Source of the DNA: Sparassis latifolia
Lineage: Eukaryota; Basidiomycota; Agaricomycetes; Polyporales; Sparassidaceae
Direction: 5' to 3'
Assembly: GCA_018466975.1 (NCBI GenBank)
Contig: CM031552.1
Span: 1,116,001 to 1,180,000 of the forward strand
Length of the DNA stretch: 64,000 bases
The translations under genes and the position numbers were made by a program. The notes beneath the pieces were generated by a model. It saw only the letters and a list, made by a program, of their open reading frames with translations, was not told the DNA's origin and did no database searches. Numbering within the stretch: the first letter of the stretch is position 1; every line of letters starts with the position of its first letter. Positions 54,071 to 64,000 of this stretch are shown one piece after another.

Positions 54071-55420
54071 CAAGGATTACCTTAATAGCTTACTATGTCA
54101 TGTACCTACTCCAAGGTAACTATCCGATAGAAGTTTCTTGGAACTTTAGATTCTATAGTCATGCTATAATTTTTCTGATTTTAAATAATATTTTCTGCTT
54201 TTCTTCTAAGCATTTACTCTAATAGGCACCTATTTGACAGCAAAAATGAGTTGGGTCTCACATGACTCAAATTATTTTTATCCTACAAAAAAAGTCTGAA
54301 AGCATTACCTATATAAGAGTTCATTATGTCATCAGATTTCTAGTATGTCATCTAATATCCATTTATAACTGCCTTACAGCAGTCTGACATACTACCTATT
54401 ATTTTTAATAGAGGCCTTACAATGCCCTATAATGTAATCTGAGAGACTAGAAACTGTTACAAATGTGCTTATAATAATCACTAAACAAAATGAGACTAGA
54501 AACTGTTATAAATATGCCTACAGCAATGTATTAAAATGTATATAAGAAAATATATTCTCTACTAACTCCTAGTATGCCATCTAATAATACGTAATAACTG
54601 TTCTACAATGTCCCAATATACTAAGTTGTGCAAGCTGATAAGAGCCTTACAATAGTTTACGAAGTTGCCTACTGACTCTTAGTATATTGTCTAGTAATAT
54701 CTAGCAATCAAATAATAGCCAATTATACTGGCTCCTGATCTCTTTAATCAAGTTTGTAACGAGATTACAATAGTCTGAATACTGATGTCACTTTGTAAAA
54801 ATTTCCAGTAATCTACCATAGTGCCCAGTAATCTACTGAATGCCCTAGTGTATAAGTTTATAAGAGTCTTACAATAGTTAGATATATCATCTAGTGTCAG
54901 TTAACAAGATGCTTACAAGGGTCTAGTATACCATTTAGTACCAGTTGATAAGGGCCTTACAATAGCCTACAAAGTGATATATTGACTCCTAGCATGTTGT
55001 CTGGTAATGTTCAGTAAGCCTCCTATAGTGCCTTATTATACCGTCTATTAAATTCCAGTATATCCTCTAGTATCAGTCTGTAAGGGCCTTATAACACTCT
55101 GATATGTCATCTGGTATGCATTTGTAAAGACATTACAATAGCTTAAAATGCCACCTAGTATGAGTTTGTAGAGACCTTACAACAGCTCAAACTTGCAAGA
55201 CTGGTTACAATTGTTGTCATAACCTGTACTTATACCAAAACTCCGAGCTTGTAGTGCTTTAAAGCTGCCCTACAACAGTTACTAATGAAGCTAATCACTT
55301 TGAAGCCAAGCTCTATAGTGGTCCCAGATATACCTGGTAAACAGCTCTTTAGTCCAGAAACAGAAGTGCTGAGTTTGAAAAGTTTGCTTCATTTAATTCT
55401 TCAGCCACCAGAGCGCTGAG

Positions 55421-55474
55421 AACGAAAAAAGTGTCGATGCAGTTGATTTTTTGGATCGCAACGCTTTTTTCGTT
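55421..55474. other. 54-nt hairpin, counterpart of 22217-22273
   Basis: AACGAAAAAAGTGTCGATGC and the inverted GCAACGCTTTTTTCGTT flank a GATTTTTTGGATC centre. The outer 11 bp are perfect and the inner stem is weaker than in Helitron c. Position relative to the element ends corresponds to that in c. Confidence 0.65.
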
Positions 55475-56544
55475 GTCCGCTCAAACCTTAACCAATTTAG
55501 GCAAGTGTCCAACTGCTTTCAGCCAAACTTGCAAGGCTTGTAGCTCACTCAATTCTACTCAGATTTTGATGAACCAAGCATGCATTCTGACCTGTTTTTT
55601 GAGCTGAATCTGATGGTATTACATTCAGAACACCAGAATCACTTTGTGCAGTGCTACAATCCATTTTAGCTCAAAGCACTTGTTTTCACACATTTAGCCA
55701 AACTTGCCAGGCTTGTAGCTCTCTCAATTCTGCTGGGATTTGGATAAACCTCAGAGCCATTCTGAGAAAACTTTCAAGCTGAATCTGATGGTGTTACTCT
55801 CAGAATATCAGGATCACTTTCTGCAGTGCTACAATCCATTTTCTCTGTTTTCTCTCACTTTTGCTTGTTTCTTCAAGGGAAGAACAATGTGCACTGCCTG
55901 TTAAAAATAAGGCGCCCTATCTAGCATATTCATGTGCATTTTAAAATCATTTTCAATTTTTTCTGGCATTTATACAATTTTTCTGGACTTCACACTGAGC
56001 ATTCTAATCCAAAACTCAGATATCTCAGCCAGTTTTACTCAGATTTACTTGGTTTAAGAGAGCATTATGCTCCATTTCCTTCACAGATTTCAATGGTACT
56101 ACTTTGTATATGTTGGGATTAGTATGTTCTTCTATGATTTCACTGACTATGATGCATTGGTTCTCTGTGGCTGCTGTGACACTTCTATTGATCACTATTT
56201 GTGCAAGTCACGTTGGTTTTCACTACAATCGGTTTGAAAGACCGACTATACTCAAGGTGTAGTACAGTAACAACAGGCACTACAAAGTTTGTAGTTAAAC
56301 CCTAGACCTAACCCAGGACTAGGTGCAGCCCTCACATACAAAATTGTATTGAAAAGTCATTCTCACACCTTGGGGAAAAAGTGCGTGTCCTCCCAAAAAA
56401 TGGCAGAAGCCCTATCCCAAGAACGATTCCTTCGTACCTCAGGAATTGTAACTAGAGGGTGTACTAGAATTCAATAAACAGTATAATAAGGCATGGTAGG
56501 AGGCTTACTAAACATTACTATACAACATGCTAGGAGTCAATATA

Positions 56545-58101
56545 CAGTGACGGTCAAAAGTATCTGGACAGGTCACACTCGTGACACTGTCCGGTTTGTA
56601 TCAGCCGTTCCCCGCAGTCTCTTGTCAGCAACATTGTGGAGTACTGTAGATAGGATAGCCAGCAAGTAATGGGTGAGAAATCACACGAAAAAATGCATTG
56701 AGGAGCGAGTGGCTGAGTGATAAGCCATCGGACCTGTGGCACGGCAAGAACACGTACATCTCACTCGCAATTTCCCAACTCAAATCTTGTTCCACTATCA
56801 TGTTTTTGCTACAAATGTGACATTCTCACACAGCATGGTCTATACAACTCCTACAAAGAGTGGTCGCATTGTTGAACAATATCGTTCTGGTCGCAGTTCT
56901 CGTGCTGTCGCAAAGGAGTTCCATGTCTCCCCCCAAACAGTTTGCAGCCTCGCCAAGAAGTTCAAGGAGAATGGAAACATTTATCCACTTCCCAAGCCTG
57001 GCCGTCCATGCAAATTAACAGCTCAAGATGCAGATTTTGCAGTTCTGCAGCTCGATCGAGGACGTGCTAAGAATGTGGCCGACCTGCAGCAGAGCTACTT
57101 TCCAAATGTGGGGCCCAAGACGTTACGACGTGCCATGCGCACGAACGGACTTATCTCTGCAGTTCGTCGGAGGGTGCCCTTTCTGACGAAGAAGCACCGA
57201 CGTGCACGGTTGATTTGGGTGCGAGCTTTGCAGGGCTGGACAGAGCGGGAGTGGGAGAGGATCATTTTTTCCGATGAGTCTAAATTCAATTTGATCCACT
57301 CGGACGGGTGTGCCTGGTGTTGGAGGAGAGTGGGGGATGGTTACCAGGACAGATACACACAGAAGACCAAGAAATTTGGTGGCGGAAGTGTGATGGTGTG
57401 GGGTTGCATCACGTCGGAAGGGGTTGGGCGGCTTTATCGTATCACAGGCATCATGCGCGCAGTGGACTATGTCCAAATTCTTGAACAAGACCTCCTTGGG
57501 ACCCTACACAACTATCACATGAATCCCCACCACTACTTCTTCCAGCAAGACAACGATCCGAAACATTCTTCCTGCCTTGCGCGGTCATGGGTGGACGAGA
57601 GCGGACTGCATTCACTGCCCTGGCCTGCTCAAAGCCTCGATATGAACCTCATAGAGCATGTATGGAATATCCTGGATAGACGAGTGCATGCTCGCAACCC
57701 ACAACCCAGCTCGGTGGACCAGCTCTGGGATGCATTGGAGGAGGAGTGGTCTTGGATCAGCTCGGCCCAGATGCAGAAATTGTATGGGAGCATGCCTAAT
57801 CGCGTGGCAGAATTAAAGAAAGCGAAGGGTGGTAATACCCGTTACTAACACAGATTTGTTTTCTCGTCTCCATTTTCGTGTTTTCGGCACAACCTTGACA
57901 ATATCTTGATACCTGCAGAATGAACTTTCTACTTTCACACAACCTACATGTTTTATTAGAGCTACACTTCTCTCAATATTTTGCATATTAGTTCAGTCAT
58001 GTATAAGCTCTTGATACACGACAAAAGTCATGCAATAACTATTGCACTTTGCGGTGAACTTGAGTTCAGGTCACATGTCCAGATACTTTTGACCGTCACT
58101 G
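56545..58101 (+). mobile_element. Tc1/mariner element, structurally complete
   Basis: Terminal inverted repeats CAGTGACGGTCAAAAGTATC (left) and the exact inverse at the right end continue for about 25 bp (TGGAC). TA dinucleotides flank both sides (56543-56544, 58102-58103), the Tc1/mariner target duplication. The element is 1557 bp and contains one uninterrupted transposase gene. The host sequence on both sides is the Helitron f repeat. Nothing in it looks decayed. Confidence 0.97.
56835..57848 (+). CDS. Tc1/mariner transposase (DD34E), apparently intact
   Basis: The ATG at 56835 (MVYTTPTKSGRIVEQYRSGR) opens 337 codons without a break. The N-terminal helix-turn-helix pair is SSRAVAKEFHVSPQTVCSLA and TLRRAMRTNGL, with GRPCKLT between. 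The catalytic triad is D in IIFSDESKFNL, D in FFQQDNDPKH and E in NLIEHVWNILDRR, with 34 residues between the last two: DD34E, as in Tc1. GGGSVMVWGCIT is also typical. The frame is open upstream to 56736, but without ATG. The protein cuts and pastes the element at TA sites. GC content is higher than in the surrounding repeats, consistent with recent arrival. Confidence 0.97.
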   Translation: MVYTTPTKSGRIVEQYRSGRSSRAVAKEFHVSPQTVCSLAKKFKENGNIYPLPKPGRPCKLTAQDADFAVLQLDRGRAKNVADLQQSYFPNVGPKTLRRAMRTNGLISAVRRRVPFLTKKHRRARLIWVRALQGWTEREWERIIFSDESKFNLIHSDGCAWCWRRVGDGYQDRYTQKTKKFGGGSVMVWGCITSEGVGRLYRITGIMRAVDYVQILEQDLLGTLHNYHMNPHHYFFQQDNDPKHSSCLARSWVDESGLHSLPWPAQSLDMNLIEHVWNILDRRVHARNPQPSSVDQLWDALEEEWSWISSAQMQKLYGSMPNRVAELKKAKGGNTRY

Positions 58102-58539
58102 TATCACTTACCAACTGGTACTAGGTGGTATACTAGACTATTGTAAGCATTATATAAACTGACACTAGGTGACATATCTAACTATTGTAAGGCCCTTATA
58201 AACTCGCATACTAGGGCATTTACTAGAGATTACTAGACACTATTGTAGATTACTAATGATTCTTACAAAGTGATATCAGGTGACATATTCAGACTATTGT
58301 AAGCTCATTACAAACTGATACTAAAGAATATATTAGGAGCCAGTGTAATAGGCTATTGTTGACTTGCTGAATATTACTAGACAATATACTAAGAGTCAGT
58401 AGGCGACTTTGTAGACTATTCAATAGTACAGCTCTTATCAACTCACACAACTTATCAAAAGATAGTGGGACATTGTAGGACACATTATAAAATGGCTAGG
58501 AGTTAGTAGAGAATATAATAACAATTTCTTGTATACATT

Positions 58540-59450
58540 TTAATATTGTTGTAGGCACATTTGTAACACTTTCTAGTGGTATTTTTTGTAGTGATTTTTA
58601 TAGGTGCATTGGTAATATTTTTTGTAGTGATTCTTGTCAGCACATTTGTAACAGTTTGTAGGGTCATTTTTTGTAGTAATTCTCATCGGTATGTTGGTAA
58701 CAATTTTTGTAGTGATTCTTGTAACCACATTAGTCACAGTTTCTAGGGTCATTTTTTGTAGTGATTCTTATAGGCATGTTGGTAACAATTTTGGTAGTCA
58801 TTCTTCTAGGCACATTAGTAACAGTTTCTAGAGTCATTTTTTGTAGTGATTCTTATAGGCATGTTGGTTACAGTTTTTGTAGTGATTCTTGTAGACACAT
58901 TTGTAACTTTTTCTGGGGTCATTTTTTGTAGTGATTCTTATAGGCACATTCGTAACTGTTTTTAGAGTCATTTTTTGTAGTGATTCTTATAAGCACATTG
59001 GTAACTTTTTTGTAATGATTCTTATAGGCACATGTGTAACAGTTTCTCGGCTCATTTTTTGTAGTGATATAGGCACATTGGTAACAGTTTCTAGGCTCGT
59101 TGGTAACAGTTTCTAGGCTCATTTTTTATAGTGATTCTTATAGGCACATTGGTAACAGTTTCTAGGCTCATTTTTTGTAGGGATTCTTATAGGCACATTG
59201 GTAACAATTTCTTGTATACATTTTAATCTTGTTGTAGACACATTTATAACACTTTCTAGTGTTATTGTTTTGTAGTAGTTCATATAGGAACCTTGGTAAC
59301 AATTTTTGTAGTGCTTTTTGTAGGCACATTTATAACAGTTTCTATGGTCATTTTTTGTAGTGATGCTTAGAGGCACATTGATAACATTTTTTGTGGTAAT
59401 TCTTGTAGGCATATTTGTAACAGTTTCTAGGATCATTTTTTGTAGTGAAT
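58540..59450 (+). repeat. ~49-bp minisatellite (longest block, Helitron f)
   Basis: About eighteen units of TTGTAGTGATTCTTATAGGC and ACATTGGTAACAGTTTCTAG. Several adjoining units are shortened to TTGGTAACAATTTTTGTAG. Open frames on either strand (58919-59436) follow the repeat period and are not genes. Confidence 0.85.
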
Positions 59451-60189
59451 CTTATGTATTAGGAGTCAGTAGATGAATTTGTAAACCAACGTAAGGCTTT
59501 TATAAACTCAGACTACTCAGTGTACTAGAATATTGTAGAATGCTTACTAGACATTATTATATCACATACCAGGAGTCTGTAGAGTATATAATAGACTATT
59601 CATGGTTTGTAGGTGGTATATTAGGATTTGGTAGATGACATTGTAGATCATTGTAAGACTCCTACAAACTGATACTAGGGGGCCTTTTAGACTATTATAA
59701 AGCCTTACAAATAAATACTAGGTGTCATACCAGGCTATTGTAAGGTCATTAGAGTACTGAGCAACTTGCTAAAAGTTAGTAAAATATGTAGTAAGATATT
59801 GTAGGAGCCTACTAGACATTACCTAATCACATTATTGGGCATTATAAGGCCTTTATTAAAAATAATAGGTAGTATGTCAGACTACTGTAAGGTACTTACA
59901 AACTGAGATTAGATGTCATACTAGAAATTTGATGACATTGTAGACTATTATATGTATAAGACTTTCCGACATTTTTTTATATGATGAAAATGATTTGAGT
60001 CATGTGAGACCCAACTTATTTTAGCTGTCAAATAGGTACCTATTGCAAACACTTAGAAAAAAATCCGAAAATATTATAAAAATATTAGGAAAATTGTGGC
60101 CTATAGAATCTAGAATTCTAAGCAACTTCTATCAGATAGTTACCTTGGAGTAGGTACATGACATCATAGACTATTAAGGCAATCCTTGT

Positions 60190-60760
60190 AAAATGAATAT
60201 TAATAACTTCTCAGTCATGTTTGTATATAAATTTTATAAAATGACCTAGTAATATTATTTTGAAGCCATTTTTCAGCTCAGTCTTTGAGAATGTATACTA
60301 GTCACTTTTTAGTGATGTTTTTATGTACTTTTTGCCAAATAAGATAGTAATATCATTTTGAAGCCATTTTTCAGCTGATTCTTTTAAAATGCATACCAAT
60401 CACTTTTTAGTTGTGTTTTTATATGGACTTTATAAAATGACATAGTAATATCATTTTAAAGCTATTTTTCACCTGATTCTTTTAGAATGCATACTAGTTG
60501 CTTTTTAGTTATATTTTGTATAGACTTTATAAAATGACATGATAATATCATTTTGAAGCCATTTTTAGCTCAGTCTTTTAGAATGCATACTAGTCACTTT
60601 TTAGTAATGTTTTTGTATACTTTTTGCAGAACAACATAGTAGTATCATTTTAAAGCAATTTTGAAGGTGATTGTTATGAGAGGTGTACTAACAATTTTTA
60701 GTAACATTCTTATATAGTTTTGATAAAAGGACAGAGTAACATCATTTTAAAGCTGTGTGT
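60190..60760 (+). repeat. ~95-bp AT-rich repeats in Helitron f
   Basis: About six units with TAGAATGCATACTAGTCAC and AATATCATTTTGAAGCCATT. Same family and same relative position to the 3' end as in Helitron d. Confidence 0.8.
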
Positions 60761-61670
60761 TAGATAATCCTACTCTGAGATACTTAGCAATATATTAGAC
60801 TGATCAGGCAGCTACAAATAAATTATCATCTACATTATACTATATTGTCAATAAATATTAAATGGTATGCAAAAGGTTGGTAGGCAATATAGTAGATGTG
60901 TAAGACTCATGTGATAACATAACATATTATTGTTGTAAAGTGTGTTGCATGTTCTTATATACTATTATAAGATTTTTATAAACTACAATCAGATGACATC
61001 TTATAAGTAAGTCCAGAGTATAATATTATTAGAAGCTTACTATAGTATACTAATCAATATACCAGTTATTAAATCACATTACAAACTATTATAATGCTTT
61101 CATTTAAAAAGCACTCACATTTTCTTATAACTTTTTGGTATAGACATATAGATGGCATGCTGAACTATTATAGTACTATTACCAAATATTTGTAAGTAAA
61201 ATGTCAGATGAATAGGATACTAAAATATTGTTATGCAGTTATTAATAATACTTAGAGTATCCAAATATAAGACATTCTAATATTTTATTTCTTTTTGATA
61301 TCTGTATAAAATGAATTTTTACATAAATGTCGCTAAAATAAACACAGAGTTTCAGAGCTTTAAAACAATACACTAATAAGAAAGACTTGAGTTCTTTATA
61401 CTTATTAGTAGAACATAAAATTTTAGTAGATTTTTACCTAAAGTGACTGTTTTAAGTGAATACAAATGGTGAAACCTTCAAATAGATACTGAATAAAAAT
61501 ACAAGATGCTATGCAATGCAATGGACCACTCTTCACAAGTGATCAACTACTAAGGAGTAATACAAAATGATTAAAGCATGTGAGAACAATTAGATAATAA
61601 GAAAAAGGCAGAAACACAGGACCTCAGGAATCGTTCCTGCCATGCAAAGCAGTGACCTACTCCCTACAAG

Positions 61671-64000
61671 TTATATTCATGTAGAACACGACATGGCAGA
61701 AGTAGAACTTGCAAGACTCCAAAGTCTAAAGCTGTGATCTCTGACGATTCTGAGTATGTAGCAGCCCTCAAATATATTGTCTGTAATGCTAACAATAACA
61801 ATGATTCTTATCTTCAAAGTATTGAAATTATCAAGCACCCCTCTCGATCCGAGCAGTACATTTTCTGCTCTTATTTGATGGATAATCGTGTATGAAGGTA
61901 TCTCTTCCACTGGACAGGACTCGAAAGTCTACACGCTCAGTTGCTTTGAAGAAGAAGTGAGTGTTACTATAACTTTGTGTTACGTTCACACACATATCTT
62001 GAAGATCATATGTCGATGTCGATGTCGACGATGATGATCTGAGAGGTATCAAGGTAGAAAAGGACAGTGATGCGAACCTGGATGATTCCAGTGTTGTTGA
62101 AATCGAAAGGTGAGTTGCAGTGATGTCTGTGATTGTGATTGTAACAGCTGTTTGAAGCGATGCAGCTCTTCCGGTAACAGACCCTGGAATACTTGGTATG
62201 CCTGAGAAAGGGTGCATATATTGATTACATTTCTGATGGACCACGCTTACATACTAAATTTCGACAGACGTAGGGACATTTTCACTCCACAGCTGACCCC
62301 TAAGATGTCCTCACCCGTGTAAGTCTTATCTACAGTAACATACCTTGATGTAACATTATTTGATTTACAGGAAGTCTAAATCGTCTACCACACATACCTC
62401 AGAAAAGTGTGCTCAATGGTATGGTTTAATATGTTTCATTCACTGTTTTATCTCATGAGCGATATAGTAGCTCCGATGTTTTGTAGTGTGTCTCCTACAA
62501 AGAAGTCACGGTGAGTTCGTATCTTATTCGTTTACTTGCAACCGAGTTGAACGTATGTTATAGGATTCTGCAAAGCGATGAAGTGGATATCGAACTGCAG
62601 TGAGTTTTATCTTTAATTTAATTTATTCCATCAGTAGCAACTGATACTACCGTCATTTAAGCACACCTACTAAATCCAAGCCTGTACCCATTGCTAAGGT
62701 ATCCAAGAGAAAGTTGATTTTGAGGTATGTCACCTCCATTTGACTTTACGAGTGTCTAATCTGACATTGCCTTTGGTATGGTCCAGGCCATCTGATATCC
62801 ATGGAGATGTGGCTGAGTACATTTTCTTAGGTTAGTTTGGTGGGGTAACACTGACATCAACTTAGATCCACACCTGTGAAGCGTACTCAGACTGCGTATA
62901 TTCTCACCTCATTTATTTACCTTGGCATATTATAACGGTTGCTTAAACTATCCAAGGCCACCTTAGCTGACAAAGATGATTACGAGGAGACTGATGATGA
63001 TGCTATGCTGTTCGTACAGTTTTTTTCAGTTTTTTTCACTGTTACTTATATTTGATAGTGTATCACTGAAGTCAATTGCAAACGTGTCACCGAATGAGCT
63101 ACATGCACTTATGGCTATGATTGATGCGAGTATGCAGACTCCAAAGTATGCACAAGATCCTTCTATATGATATAATGTGCTGATTGCTTGACAACCAGGA
63201 CAAAAGTTGATCAGTACATGGAGAAGAACATGAAGAAAGTACAGGGTAAGCTTATGCTTGTACTTCAACTCTTGTGACACTGACTTTCTTAATCATGACA
63301 ATTTGCATAAGCTCTGATGAGGAATCAGAGGGCGACATATCACCCATGAAGATTGATGGTGCCAATAACGGTAAAGATTATAATTCCTCTAACACCAACG
63401 ATAATAACAACATTGCGAATGACTCAGATACTTTGGAGGATGATGATGCAGATAAAGACGATGAGGATCAGAATCACGACAAGAAGATGAGGAAGGGTGA
63501 AGTGAAAGGAAAAGATGTTTAAGTATATTGATGACGATGAGGACGAAGATGGCAATTTGAAGGTACGTAAGAGTGGAGCAAAAGGTAAAAGGGTGTTGAG
63601 GGAAGAGGACGAGGATGACGAAGAGGAGGCTGATGAGGAGGTGTGGAAGAATGAAGAAAAAGGCAAAGGGATGTCCACGATGACCATGAGTGCTGAGGTC
63701 AATACAGTTTCGGATGATATTAAGAAGCTGATGCGAGCATATTTTATTTGAGCTCTTGCGTTCTGATTTAGCAATATAGCACCAGTAAAAGAACAGACAA
63801 ACACGGAAATATTATATACATCTTTTTGTTGTAGTAGTGAGGTTGATGCAACTAACCCTAATTAAAGCATAAATTACTCGCCCACCTGCCCCCAAGTTTA
63901 AGTGCGAGATGACCGTTCCAAAGCTCCTTGACAGTGCTTTACAAGGAATCTATGAAGTATTGCCTCCGCTCCGGTACATTAATGTGAAACTTGGTGTGTT
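61671..64000 (+). pseudogene. Multi-exon family member D, 5' end cut, runs off window
   Basis: Small exons with ~50-nt introns encode charged, low-complexity pieces: SKAVISDDSE, KVYTLSCFEEE-like stretches, DDDDLRGIKVEKDSDANLDDSSVVEIE, FTPQLTPKMSSPV. Near 63300-63760 come two long acidic frames (SSDEESEGDISPMKIDGANN; DDDEDEDGNLKVRKSGAKGK). From 63860 PPAPKFKCEMTVPKLLDSAL, YEVLPPLRYINVKLGV matches members A and B. The Helitron f terminus at 61670 abuts the 5' side, so the first exon is probably lost. A stop (63519-63521) separates the acidic frames, but splicing could remove it. Whether it is still functional cannot be decided. Confidence 0.55.

Larger units (their letters stand above)
52596..56451 (-). 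mobile_element. Non-autonomous Helitron e, full length, minus strand
   Basis: On the minus strand the 5' end (56451) is TTACAATTCCTGAGGTACGA plus AGGAATCGTTCTTGGGATAG. The 3' end (52640-52596) is CATAAATCGTTCCTGCCATG, GCAGTGG and CCCACTCCCCACAAG before T. Internal parts match Helitron d and c: ~95-bp repeats at 53560-54070, the hairpin at 55421-55474, and the ACAGCAGCCACAG block. No coding gene; the small frame at 55934-56122 is the reverse of non-coding sequence shared with d. Confidence 0.9.
56452..61670 (+). mobile_element. Helitron f remnant, 5'-truncated, hosting a Tc1 element
   Basis: The right end (61626-61670) is CAGGAATCGTTCCTGCCATG, GCAGTGA and CCTACTCCCTACAAG before a T. The body from 56452 resembles 27110 onward in Helitron d (GGGTGTAcTAGAATTCAAtA). 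It then has minisatellite (58540-59450), ~95-bp repeats (60190-60760) and an AT-rich 3' region. The 5' end is not seen: Helitron e abuts at 56451. A Tc1/mariner element lies at 56545-58101. No Helitron coding region. Confidence 0.75.

Overview
The window looks like a repeat-rich, gene-poor stretch of a basidiomycete (Agaricomycete-type) fungal chromosome. The evidence is the short ~50-nt GT..AG introns, the F-box-like proteins, the Helitron proteins carrying a DUF6570-type region followed by a HUH Rep and a Pif1-like helicase, and a Ty3/Gypsy element with a fungal-type polyprotein. I recognise no housekeeping gene and cannot name the species.

Layout. 1-9968: a decayed Ty3/Gypsy retrotransposon on the minus strand (5' LTR and primer site at 9.7-10.0 kb, gag, protease, a very long linker, RT, RNase H, integrase). 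It is interrupted at 1943-4188 by a composite insertion that ends in a Helitron terminus. 9971-16257: two inverted non-autonomous Helitrons, one hit by a 390-bp MITE, the other carrying a tRNA-derived SINE-like unit. 16988-18419: a 1.4-kb fold-back element with TIRs of roughly 350 bp. 18420-19622: a 5'-truncated member of a multi-exon gene family. 20297-23773: a chimeric Helitron. 23774-35460: Helitron coding copy 1, broken by a 3.5-kb Helitron (26121-29668), an inversion (32660-33553) and an LTR-retrotransposon remnant (33554-34128). 35589-35980: a Ty1/copia RNase H relic. 36567-37596: a GC-rich tandem array whose units carry two hairpins with compensatory changes. 37.8-44.9 kb: the only host-like gene cluster, with two tandem F-box-like paralogues (the first broken), a minus-strand spliced gene, and a divergent multi-exon gene. 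45499-51741: Helitron coding copy 2. 51742-52595: a gene fragment caught between two Helitron ends. 52596-56451: a full-length non-autonomous Helitron. 56545-58101: an apparently intact Tc1/mariner element. 58.1-61.67 kb: another Helitron remnant. 61671-64000: a third member of the multi-exon family, running off the window.

How the parts relate. Nine places share one 3' terminus: a CAGGAAtcgTTCCTG hairpin, a CCATGC..GCAATGG hairpin, then about 14 nt ending CACAAG or CTAG before a host T. The same end closes both protein-coding copies, so the non-autonomous elements were probably mobilised by that Helitron lineage. Both coding copies end in a predicted ubiquitin-specific-protease-like domain. 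Neither can be a complete autonomous element: copy 2 has lost the Rep tyrosines, and copy 1 keeps them but is broken by insertions, an inversion and stop codons. The most notable items are the protease-like fusion, the precise A^T insertion without target duplication into copy 1, the covarying hairpin array, the two tRNA-like SINE units with identical box spacing, and a three-copy unnamed gene family with acidic, lysine-rich N-terminal exons.
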